DNA of 5,375 nucleotides, taken from contig QHTY01000266.1 in NCBI GenBank assembly GCA_003220985.1, forward strand, positions 1-5,375, read 5' to 3'. This DNA is from Gemmatimonadota bacterium. GTDB lineage: Bacteria; Gemmatimonadota; Gemmatimonadetes; Gemmatimonadales; GWC2-71-9. The translations under genes and the position numbers were made by a program. Below the pieces are notes generated by a model. It ran no database searches, was not told where the DNA came from, and saw only the letters and a list, made by a program, of their open reading frames with translations. Below are positions 1 to 5,375 of this stretch, one piece after another (within the stretch, counting starts at the first letter, position 1; each line of letters begins with the position of its first letter).

Positions 1-867
1 GGGGAGCGGGAAGCCTTTCCCCTTCTCCGTGATGACGTGCACGACCCGCGGCCCTTTCAACGTTTTCACGATCTCGAACGTGTGCAGCATTTGCGCGATG
101 TTGTGGCCGTCGATGGGCCCGAAGTAGCGAAAGCCCAGCTCCTCGAACAACATCCCGGGCGACCAGAGATTCTTGATGCTTTCCTCGACGTTCTTCGCGA
201 AGTCCACGAGCTTCTTGCCGCCGATCACGTGCGAGGCGCGCTCGATGACATGCTTGACGCGCTCGCGCATCCGCACGCCGATCGGGCTGGCGATGATGGA
301 GCCGAAGTACTTGCTGATGGCGCCCACGTTTGGGGCGATGGACATGCCGTTGTCGTTCAGCACGACGATGATGTCGCGCCCCGAGTCGCCGGCGTTGTTG
401 AGAGCCTCGTAGGGGAGGCCGCACGTCATCGCGCCGTCGCCCACGACCGCCACGACTTCGAATTTCTCGTCCTTCAGGTCGCGCGCGGTCGCCATGCCGA
501 ACGCCGCCGATAACCCGGTTCCCGCGTGGCCGGCTCCGAACTGGTCATGCTCACTCTCAGATCTACGCAGAAAGCCGGACAGGCCACCCTGCTGGCGCAG
601 GGTGTGCAGCCGGTCGTTGCGCCCGGTCAGAATCTTCCAGGGATAGCCCTGATGCCCCACGTCCCAGACGATCTTGTCGCGCGGCGACTCGAACCCGGCG
701 CAGAGCGCGACTGTCAGCTCGACGACGCCGAGTCCGGCACCGATGTGGCCACCCGTCTGGGAGACGACGTCGATGAGCCGCTGGCGCACCTCGTCGGCCA
801 GCTGCTGCAGCTGTTCCGGCGGGAGCGCCTGGACGTCTGCGGGACCCTTCATCCGTTCGAGAATCAA
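1..867 (-). CDS. dxs: 1-deoxy-D-xylulose-5-phosphate synthase, N-terminal part (runs off left edge)
   Basis: Dxs is a cytoplasmic, thiamine-diphosphate-dependent enzyme that condenses pyruvate and glyceraldehyde 3-phosphate into DXP, the first step of the MEP isoprenoid pathway. The visible 289 codons cover the N-terminal TPP-binding domain of a family usually about 620-640 residues long; the pyrimidine-binding domain with the catalytic Glu and the C-terminal domain lie beyond position 1. Counting from TTG867, I see GGHIGAGLG (His41), WDVGHQGYPWKILTGR (His72), the TPP/Mg motif GDGAMT (Asp144) with LNDNGMSI (Asn173), and LFEELGFRYFGPIDGH. These align with E. coli His49, His80, Asp152 and Asn181 at a constant offset of 8. 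I chose TTG867 because it gives the family-like start ILERMKGPADVQAL, has GAGG five bases upstream, and overlaps the ispA stop as TTGA. ATG852 is the alternative and has no Shine-Dalgarno. The usual GHSSTS segment reads GHAGTG here. The identity is near certain; the start is less so. Confidence 0.96.
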   Translation of the reverse strand, partial: MILERMKGPADVQALPPEQLQQLADEVRQRLIDVVSQTGGHIGAGLGVVELTVALCAGFESPRDKIVWDVGHQGYPWKILTGRNDRLHTLRQQGGLSGFLRRSESEHDQFGAGHAGTGLSAAFGMATARDLKDEKFEVVAVVGDGAMTCGLPYEALNNAGDSGRDIIVVLNDNGMSIAPNVGAISKYFGSIIASPIGVRMRERVKHVIERASHVIGGKKLVDFAKNVEESIKNLWSPGMLFEELGFRYFGPIDGHNIAQMLHTFEIVKTLKGPRVVHVITEKGKGFPLP

Positions 868-1736
868 TTGGGCCTCGTCACAATGTAGTGGGCGAGCTCG
901 ACCAGCATGGGGGAAACTAACCCGGCATCCCGCAAGTGGTCTACCGCCTTCGCCGCCAGCCGCTCCGCCTCCACGCGGGCCGCCCCGACACCGAGCAGCG
1001 TGACGAACGTGGCCTTGGCGTGCGCGGCGTCTTTGCCGGCCGTCTTGCCGAGCTGATCCGAGGTCGCGGTCGCGTCGAGCACGTCATCGGCGATCTGAAA
1101 CGCGAGTCCGATCGCGTCGCCGTAGGCCCGGAGTGCCTCCACCCGGCTGGCCGTGCCGTCCGCGGAGAGCCCGCCGATGACGCACGACGCGGCAATCAGT
1201 GCACCGGTCTTGCGCCGATGCACCTCCTCGAGCGCATCGATCGGCAGCGCCTTCGCCTCGGCCTCGAGATCGAGGGCTTGACCGCCGATCATGCCGCCGG
1301 CACCGGCCGCGCGAAACAACTCGAGCGCGATCTCGCGCCGGCGCGCCGGCGGCAGATCCAGCGCGGCGAGCCCACGCGCAAGGATGCGGGCGGCCAGGGC
1401 GACCATCTCGTAGCCGGCGCGGGTCGCGCGGGGGACATCGAAGGCACGATGGGCGGTCGGGCGGCCGCGACGCAGGTCGTCGTTGTCCATGCACGGGAGG
1501 TCGTCGTGCACGAGCGAGTACGCGTGAACGACTTCGACGGCCGCGGCAAGCTCGGCGACGCCGTCGGGTGAGCGGCCGTTGAGGGCTTCGTGCGCCGCGA
1601 ACACCAGGGTCGGCCGCAGCCGTTTGCCTTCGCCGAGCAGGCTATAGCGCATGACCTCGTCGACGCCGCTCGCCGTCTCCAACACGCTGTCGACTCGTTC
1701 CCGGACGTCGGCGAGATAGCTACGAAGGGCTTTCAA
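864..1736 (-). CDS. ispA: Short-chain (E)-prenyl diphosphate synthase, probably farnesyl diphosphate synthase
   Basis: This cytoplasmic all-alpha enzyme condenses DMAPP with successive IPP units. At 290 residues it has the usual length for bacterial FPP/GGPP synthases. Visible motifs are GKRLRP at 37-42, the first Asp-rich motif DDLPCMD at 78-84 (two-residue insertion as in bacterial type enzymes) followed by NDDLRRGRPT, RRKTGALI at 174-181, the second Asp-rich motif DDVLD at 217-221, and GKTAGKDAAHAKATF at 230-244. The chain-length positions 5 and 4 residues before the first motif are Tyr73 and Ser74, the pattern of E. coli IspA, so a C15 product is favoured; a GGPP synthase is the alternative. 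The start is TTG1736: no ATG or GTG lies upstream in frame, and MKALRSYLADVRERV fits the family N-terminus. The gene begins 17 bp inside xseB and its stop overlaps the dxs start, so two isoprenoid genes are directly coupled. Confidence 0.94.
   Translation of the reverse strand: MKALRSYLADVRERVDSVLETASGVDEVMRYSLLGEGKRLRPTLVFAAHEALNGRSPDGVAELAAAVEVVHAYSLVHDDLPCMDNDDLRRGRPTAHRAFDVPRATRAGYEMVALAARILARGLAALDLPPARRREIALELFRAAGAGGMIGGQALDLEAEAKALPIDALEEVHRRKTGALIAASCVIGGLSADGTASRVEALRAYGDAIGLAFQIADDVLDATATSDQLGKTAGKDAAHAKATFVTLLGVGAARVEAERLAAKAVDHLRDAGLVSPMLVELAHYIVTRPN
873..876 (-). promoter_or_regulatory. Probable ribosome binding site of dxs (GAGG)
   Basis: On the minus strand GAGG lies five bases before TTG867, inside the last codons of ispA. 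It decides the dxs start: nothing comparable precedes the in-frame ATG852, where the upstream bases are CTCGAACGG. The motif is only four bases long in a GC-rich region, so it is supportive and not conclusive by itself. Confidence 0.55.
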
Positions 1737-1911
1737 TCTCGAGCACTTTTTTGACCTTGAGTTCCGCCTGTTGGAGCTGCTCGCGTGCCACCCGCAACCG
1801 CTCCACGCCTTCCTCGAACAGCTTCAGGGCTTCGTCGAGATCGAGATCTTCCGATTCCAACCGACGCACGATCGCTTCCAAGCGCTCGAGCTGCTTACTG
1901 AACTCGGCCAT
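1720..1911 (-). CDS. xseB: Exodeoxyribonuclease VII small subunit
   Basis: XseB is the non-catalytic small subunit of exonuclease VII, which degrades single-stranded DNA to short oligonucleotides from both ends. The 63 residues fit the family: FSKQLERLEAIVRRLESEDLDLDEAL, then KLFEEGVERLR and a charged helix REQLQQAELKVKKVLE. These form the two-helix hairpin that packs on the coiled coil of XseA. E. coli XseB is about 80 residues, so this is a compact version with almost no C-terminal tail. The start ATG1911 has a good Shine-Dalgarno (GGAG, six bases upstream) inside the end of xseA, and the two reading frames overlap by 17 bp, as expected for subunits made in coupled fashion. The 3' end overlaps ispA by 17 bp. 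Position beside xseA makes the identification secure despite the small size. Confidence 0.95.
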   Translation of the reverse strand: MAEFSKQLERLEAIVRRLESEDLDLDEALKLFEEGVERLRVAREQLQQAELKVKKVLEIESPS

Positions 1912-3064
1912 TCACCTCTCCGTCCGTCACCCGGAGCCGGAATGCCTTGCCGCTGGGAAGCTGAGCCACACGCTTCAGGACTTGGCCGCCCGAGTCCCTG
2001 GCAACCGCGTAGCCGCGAGCCAGAACCTTCAAGGGGCTCAATGCATCGAGGCGTGCGCCGTATGCTGTGAGCCGTGCGCCGGAAACCTCGAGTCGGTGAT
2101 CCATAGAGCGACTGAGCCGGTCTGCCGTTCGAGCCAGACGCTCCACGACATGGCGCGAGGCGATCCGTAGCGCGCGCGCGAGCCGCTGCCCGAGCACGCT
2201 GCACTGCGCCATCACCTCGACGCGATCGGGCGTTGCCGCCTCGGCGGCGGCGGACGGTGTGGGAGCGCGTAGATCCGCAACGAGGTCACAGAGCGTGACG
2301 TCGGTTTCGTGACCGATCGCCGAGATCACAGGCATCGGCATGGCGGCAACGGCGCGCGCGACGCGCTCCGAATTGAACGCCCACAGGTCCTCGACGGACC
2401 CACCACCGCGCGCGACAACCAGGACGTCGACGGGCAACCGCCGAATACGGTTGAGCGCCGAGCACACCGATGCCTCCGCCTTGGCTCCCTGCACTTGTGC
2501 CGGAACCACGATCAGCTCGGCGACAGGCCAGCGACGGCCCACGACGGCCTGGATGTCGCGCAGCGCGGCGCCGTCGGGGCTCGTGACGACGGCGATGCGG
2601 CGCGGGAAGGCGGGCAGGCGCCGTTTGCGGGTAGGGTCGAGCAGGCCGTCCTTGGTCAGCGCCGCTTTCGCCTTTTCGAACGCCAGCTTCCACAGGCCGC
2701 CCTGATCGGTGGTGAGCAGCTCTGAGACAATGAGCTGGAACTCTCCCTTGGCCTCGTACATGGACGGCCGCGCGAACACGAAGACCTGCACACCATCCAC
2801 CGGCGGCGCCAGCCTGAAGTTCTGTTTCGCGAACATGGCGCAACGCAGCTGCGCTGCTTTGTCGCGGAGTGTGAAATACCAGTGACCACTGCGCGCCGCC
2901 GTGAAATCCGCGATCTCCCCGCGCACCCAGAGTGGCGGCAACCCGGCCTCGATCACGGCGCGTGCGCGCCGCGTGACTTCCCCGACCGTCCAGGCCCCTT
3001 CGGCGGACGCGGCGGCGAACAGATCAAGCCCGGGGCCATGCCCCGGGCTTAAGGGCGCACCCAT
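1895..3064 (-). CDS. xseA: Exodeoxyribonuclease VII large subunit
   Basis: XseA is the catalytic subunit of exonuclease VII, a single-strand-specific DNase acting in mismatch repair, recombination and clearing of damaged ends. Domains by residue: N-terminal OB fold about 24-120 (TVGEVTRRARAVIE, LWVRGEIADF, SGHWYFTLRD, MYEAKGEFQLIV), then the catalytic domain with KRRLPAFPRRIAVVTSPDGAALRDI (Asp170), VVARGGGSVEDLWAFN (Arg219) and ISAIGHETDVTLCDLVADLRAPTPSAAAE (His252, Asp255), then a coiled-coil region and the C-terminal SPLKVLARGYAVAR segment at 343-356. These four residues match the conserved E. coli Asp155, Arg205, His238 and Asp241. At 389 residues it is short against about 450 in E. coli and B. 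subtilis; the missing length is in the coiled coil (about 65 residues between TPSAAAE and SPLKVLARGY). ATG3064 overlaps folD by 16 bp and has only a weak upstream GGCGG; a hairpin sits just inside the gene. Confidence 0.97.
   Translation of the reverse strand: MGAPLSPGHGPGLDLFAAASAEGAWTVGEVTRRARAVIEAGLPPLWVRGEIADFTAARSGHWYFTLRDKAAQLRCAMFAKQNFRLAPPVDGVQVFVFARPSMYEAKGEFQLIVSELLTTDQGGLWKLAFEKAKAALTKDGLLDPTRKRRLPAFPRRIAVVTSPDGAALRDIQAVVGRRWPVAELIVVPAQVQGAKAEASVCSALNRIRRLPVDVLVVARGGGSVEDLWAFNSERVARAVAAMPMPVISAIGHETDVTLCDLVADLRAPTPSAAAEAATPDRVEVMAQCSVLGQRLARALRIASRHVVERLARTADRLSRSMDHRLEVSGARLTAYGARLDALSPLKVLARGYAVARDSGGQVLKRVAQLPSGKAFRLRVTDGEVNGRVQ
1915..1921 (-). promoter_or_regulatory. Ribosome binding site of xseB (GGAGAGG)
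   Basis: The minus strand reads GGAGAGGTGAATG, where ATG is the xseB start at 1911. GGAG has a six-base spacer. It is the clearest Shine-Dalgarno in the window and lies wholly within the last codons of xseA. This suggests XseB is translated strongly in its own right, consistent with the excess of small over large subunits in the known holoenzyme. Confidence 0.7.
3024..3052 (-). repeat. Perfect GC-rich hairpin spanning the folD stop codon and xseA codons 5-14
   Basis: On the minus strand AAGCCCGGGGC, loop ATG, GCCCCGGGCTT form an 11-bp perfect inverted repeat at 3050-3026. In RNA it can extend by a U·G and a U-A pair to 3052/3024. It contains the folD stop codon (TAA, 3051-3049) and begins about ten bases after the xseA AUG. 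Neither strand has a T-tract after it, so it does not look like an intrinsic terminator. It encodes the poorly conserved N-terminal stretch SPGHGPGL of XseA. Plausible roles, all inferred, are control of folD-to-xseA translational coupling, ribosome pausing or an mRNA processing or stability site. Chance in a GC-rich gene is less likely for a stem this long, but not excluded. Confidence 0.7.
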
Positions 3065-3966
3065 TGGCGGGCCGCCTGCACCGTGTTGTAGAGCAGCATC
3101 GTGATGGTCATGGGACCGACGCCGCCGGGGACCGGCGTGATCGCGGACGCGACGTGCTTGGCCTCCTCAAACCGTACATCGCCGACCAGGCGATAGCCCT
3201 GTTTCTTCGTCGGATCGTCCACGCGGTTGACGCCGACATCGATGACGACCGCACCCGGTTTCACCATGTCGCCAGTCACGAACTCCGGCTTGCCGATCGC
3301 CACAATGAGGATGTCAGCCTGCCGGGTGTATTGCTCGATGCCGCGCGTGCGCGAGTGGCACACCGTGACCGTCGCGTTGCCGCCGGGGCCGTCCTGCAGC
3401 AGCAACGCCGCCATCGGCCGGCCGACGACGTTGGACCGGCCGACGACGACGGCATGCGCGCCCTTGGTCTCGACCCCGGTCCGGATCAGCAACTGCTGCA
3501 CCCCGTACGGCGTCGCCGGCCGGAATCCGGTCGGGTCGCCGACGGCCACTTTGCCGACGTTCTCCGGATGAAAGCCGTCGACGTCCTTGCGCGGATCGAT
3601 GCGATGGAGCGCGCGGTGGGTATCGATCTGCTTCGGGAGCGGGAGCTGCACGAGAATCCCGTGGATCTTGTGATTGACGTTGAGCCGCTCGAGCAGGCTC
3701 ATGAGGTCCGCTTCGGTCGTGTCCTTGGGAAGCTTGATGGTTTCGTGGTAGAGACCCGCCTCTTCGCAGGCCTTTCCTTTCATACGGACGTAGACCTGGG
3801 ATGCGGGATTATCGCCCACGAGCACGACCGCGAGCCCCGGTGTCACGCCCCGCTGCTGCAACGCAGTGATCTCGCCGGCCAACTCGGCGCGCATCGCCGC
3901 ACCGATCGCGTTGCCGTCGATCAGCTTGGCCCCGGTCTCCTCCACCGCCTTGGGATTAGCGTGCAA
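3049..3966 (-). CDS. folD: Bifunctional methylenetetrahydrofolate dehydrogenase (NADP+) / methenyltetrahydrofolate cyclohydrolase
   Basis: FolD interconverts 5,10-methylene-, 5,10-methenyl- and 10-formyl-tetrahydrofolate in the cytoplasm, supplying one-carbon units for purines and formyl-Met-tRNA and making NADPH. It is 305 residues, slightly longer than the usual 280-300. Visible signatures are YVRMKGKACEEAG at 59-71 (Tyr59, Lys63 and Lys65 match catalytic Tyr50, Lys54 and Lys56 of E. coli), GILVQLPLP at 103-111 (Gln107), KDVDGFHPENVGK at 127-139, the dinucleotide-binding GRSNVVGRPMA at 176-186 and TPVPGGVGPMTI at 277-288. TTG3966 gives an 11-bp overlap with rny and matches the overlapping style of the operon. 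The in-frame GTG3945, ten codon-free bases after the rny stop, would give a family-typical short N-terminus (MEETGAKLIDG) and is a serious alternative. The 3' end overlaps xseA by 16 bp, within a hairpin. The function is certain; the start is open. Confidence 0.96.
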   Translation of the reverse strand: MHANPKAVEETGAKLIDGNAIGAAMRAELAGEITALQQRGVTPGLAVVLVGDNPASQVYVRMKGKACEEAGLYHETIKLPKDTTEADLMSLLERLNVNHKIHGILVQLPLPKQIDTHRALHRIDPRKDVDGFHPENVGKVAVGDPTGFRPATPYGVQQLLIRTGVETKGAHAVVVGRSNVVGRPMAALLLQDGPGGNATVTVCHSRTRGIEQYTRQADILIVAIGKPEFVTGDMVKPGAVVIDVGVNRVDDPTKKQGYRLVGDVRFEEAKHVASAITPVPGGVGPMTITMLLYNTVQAARQWVRP

Positions 3967-5375
3967 CGCCGACCGTCCGTGTTTCGCGAATGACGACCAC
4001 CTTGATCTGCCCCGGGTACTGCAGCTCGCGCTCGATCTTGCGCGCGATCTCCTCGGTGAGAACTGCCGCCGCGTTGTCGTCCACCGCTTCGGGCGTCACC
4101 ACGACACGCACTTCCCGGCCTGCCTGAATCGCGAAGACCTTATCCACGCCCTTGAACTCGGACGCGAGCTTCTCGAGATCGGTCTCGAACGCCTCGCGCC
4201 GCGCGCCGGGCCGGGAGCCCGAAATCGCATCGGCCGCCTGCACGATGACGCTGACCGGCGATTCGTGCGGCACGTCGTCGTGATGCGCCGCGATGCAGTT
4301 GATCACCACCGGATGCTCGCCGTACTTCGTCGCCATCTCGACGCCGAGCTGCACGTGGGTGCCGTCGTGCTCGTGCGTGAGGACTTTGCCGACGTCGTGC
4401 AGCAGCGCGCCGCGCTTGGCCAGATGGACGTCGAGCTTCAGCTCGGCGGCCATCATGCCGGCGAGGAAGGCCACCTCCTTCGAATGTTCCAGGATATTCT
4501 GCCCGTACGACGTCCGGTACTTCATCCGGCCGACGAGCTTCACGAGCTCGGCATGCATGCCGCGAACGCCGGTGTCGTAGACCGCCTGCTCGCCGGCCTC
4601 GACGATGCTGGCGTCCACGTCGCTTTTGGCCTTCTTGACGATCTCCTCGATCCGTCCCGGATGGATGCGGCCATCCGCAATGAGCCGCTCGAGCGCCAGC
4701 CGCCCCACTTCGCGGCGCACGGGCTCGAAGCACGACACCACGACGGTGTCCGGGGTGTCGTCGATGATCACGTCGACGCCGGTGGCCGCTTCGAACGCCC
4801 GAATGTTGCGGCCTTCGCGCCCGATGATCCGGCCCTTCATCTCATCCGACGGGAGCACGACCGCCGACACGCTCGACTCGGCCGTCTGATCGGCCGCGAT
4901 GCGCTGGATCGCCAGCGCCACGATCTTCTTCGCCTCGCGGTCGGCGTTCTTCCGCGCCTGCTCCGTGATGTTGCGCACGATGGCCGCCGCTTCGTCGCGC
5001 GCTTCGTTCGCAAGATGCGCGATCAGCTCGTGCTTGGCCTCTTGCGCTGTCAGCCCGGCGATCTGTTCGAGGCGCGTGCTGATCTCGTGCTCGCGCTCTT
5101 CGAGCTGCTCGCTGAGCTGGTGGTCGCGCTTGTCGAGGGTACGAGTGCGCTCCTGCAGCTCCTGCTCGAGCTTGCGCAGCTCCGCCTCGCGGCGGTCCAC
5201 CCCCGCCACCTTTAGGTCCAGGGATTTGTGGAGGTTTTCGCGGACCGACATGAGCTCTTCTTTGGCCGCCAGCACCATCCGCTGGCTCGATTCCGTCGAG
5301 CGGCGCTCGATGCGCCGTCCCCATACATAGAAGGTCAGCGCCGCGACGAGCACGCCGCTGAGCACGGCCGCAATG
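3956..5375 (-). CDS. rny: Ribonuclease Y (5' end at or beyond right edge)
   Basis: RNase Y is a membrane-anchored endoribonuclease that starts bulk mRNA turnover and processes some operon mRNAs. Counting from GTG5365, the order is a hydrophobic segment (VLSGVLVAALTFYVW) followed by the basic GRRIERR, a long charged coiled coil about 25-160 (heptad-like ELRKLEQELQERTRTL), a KH RNA-binding domain about 165-225 with GRIIGREGRNIRAFE (GxxG = GREG), and an HD domain with LEHSKEVAF (His294), LLHDVGK (His323, Asp324), AAHHDDVPHE (His361, His362, Asp363) and QAADAISGSRPGARRE (Asp379). The C-terminus is typical, with YPGQIKVVVIRETR. The family is usually about 510-520 residues. Here 469 follow GTG5365 and the frame stays open to the edge with Ile-Ala-Ala, which continues the membrane segment. 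The real start is therefore probably just outside, though GTG5365 cannot be excluded. It is the most upstream gene visible, and folD overlaps its end by 11 bp. Confidence 0.96.
   Translation of the reverse strand, partial: IAAVLSGVLVAALTFYVWGRRIERRSTESSQRMVLAAKEELMSVRENLHKSLDLKVAGVDRREAELRKLEQELQERTRTLDKRDHQLSEQLEEREHEISTRLEQIAGLTAQEAKHELIAHLANEARDEAAAIVRNITEQARKNADREAKKIVALAIQRIAADQTAESSVSAVVLPSDEMKGRIIGREGRNIRAFEAATGVDVIIDDTPDTVVVSCFEPVRREVGRLALERLIADGRIHPGRIEEIVKKAKSDVDASIVEAGEQAVYDTGVRGMHAELVKLVGRMKYRTSYGQNILEHSKEVAFLAGMMAAELKLDVHLAKRGALLHDVGKVLTHEHDGTHVQLGVEMATKYGEHPVVINCIAAHHDDVPHESPVSVIVQAADAISGSRPGARREAFETDLEKLASEFKGVDKVFAIQAGREVRVVVTPEAVDDNAAAVLTEEIARKIERELQYPGQIKVVVIRETRTVGVAR

Larger units (their letters stand above)
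1..5375 (-). other. Single overlapping operon rny-folD-xseA-xseB-ispA-dxs
   Basis: All six genes share one strand, and each start lies inside the preceding gene (overlaps of 11, 16, 17, 17 and 4 bp from rny to dxs). No gap exists in which a promoter or terminator could sit outside coding sequence, and no T-tailed hairpin was seen. Co-transcription and translational coupling are inferred from this layout. The promoter should lie to the right of the window and the terminator to the left, after dxs. An internal promoter within coding sequence cannot be ruled out by eye. Confidence 0.85.

Noticed and set aside
37..888. Plus-strand open frames of 158 and 120 codons at the left edge
   Set aside because: The opposite strand encodes unmistakable Dxs through the whole stretch, and the plus-strand translations show no domain.
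1337..1350. Perfect 14-bp palindrome GCCGGCGCGCCGGC within ispA
   Set aside because: It has no loop and encodes the PPARRR stretch with ordinary GC-rich codons. A short palindrome built only of G and C is expected by chance in DNA of this composition.
936..1582. Plus-strand frames of 211 and 127 codons opposite ispA, and minus-strand frames of 136 and 86 codons in other phases
   Set aside because: They are Arg-, Pro- and Ala-rich shadows of ispA without motifs or credible starts.
3024..3052. Hairpin considered as an intrinsic terminator for folD
   Set aside because: Neither side is followed by a run of T, and it lies inside the xseA coding sequence. It is kept as a structural element only.
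3064..3993. A 309-codon open frame on the plus strand opposite folD
   Set aside because: It mirrors folD almost end to end, has the same composition bias and no family motif.
3866..5215. A 449-codon open frame on the plus strand opposite rny and the start of folD
   Set aside because: It lies exactly antisense to a gene with clear KH and HD motifs. Its translation is a biased mix of His, Arg, Asp and Leu with no recognisable motif, as expected from complementing GC-rich codons.
5363..5365. GTG5365 considered as the definite start of rny
   Set aside because: The frame is still open to the right edge and the residues before it (Ile-Ala-Ala) continue the hydrophobic segment. The protein would also be about 40-50 residues shorter than usual, so the start may lie outside the window.
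1..5375. Mobile elements, CRISPR arrays, tRNA or rRNA genes, riboswitches, defence or toxin systems
   Set aside because: The window is filled wall to wall by six recognised housekeeping genes. No direct repeat array, transposase motif, RNA gene or accessory gene was seen on either strand.

Overview
The window holds six genes, all read from the minus strand and packed head to tail with no intergenic DNA. In transcription order (right to left) they are rny (ribonuclease Y, 5' end at or beyond the right edge), folD (methylene-THF dehydrogenase/cyclohydrolase), xseA and xseB (exonuclease VII large and small subunits), an ispA-type short-chain prenyl diphosphate synthase, and dxs (1-deoxy-D-xylulose-5-phosphate synthase, cut by the left edge). 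The plus strand carries only antisense open frames that are by-products of GC-rich codon use.

The organism is a high-GC bacterium (about two thirds G+C by eye). It uses the non-mevalonate (MEP) isoprenoid route and RNase Y. The gene order rny-folD-xseA-xseB-ispA-dxs and the divergent Dxs motif GHAGTG would fit a Gemmatimonadota- or Acidobacteriota-like lineage. That placement is a low-confidence inference from memory of gene order, not a result from the sequence.

Layout: 5375-3956 is rny, with an N-terminal hydrophobic anchor, coiled coil, KH and HD domains. 3966-3049 is folD. 3064-1895 is xseA, with a perfect hairpin over the folD stop codon. 1911-1720 is xseB, with a good Shine-Dalgarno sequence inside the xseA tail. 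1736-864 is ispA. 867-1 is the N-terminal part of dxs. Every junction is an overlap: 11, 16, 17, 17 and 4 bp. Three downstream genes (folD, ispA, dxs) appear to start with TTG. This points to one polycistronic mRNA with translational coupling. No promoter or intrinsic terminator is visible, so both transcript ends lie outside.

How the genes work together: Dxs makes DXP, the entry compound of the MEP pathway. The prenyl synthase condenses IPP and DMAPP, the products of that pathway, into (probably) farnesyl diphosphate for undecaprenyl carrier and quinone synthesis. XseA and XseB form one single-strand exonuclease. FolD supplies one-carbon folates, and RNase Y starts mRNA decay at the membrane. 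This is a growth-related housekeeping operon. I see no mobile element, CRISPR, tRNA, rRNA, defence or biosynthetic cluster, and no candidate for a wholly new system. The items worth a second look are the folD/xseA hairpin, the TTG-start overlaps, the short exonuclease VII pair and the altered Dxs motif.
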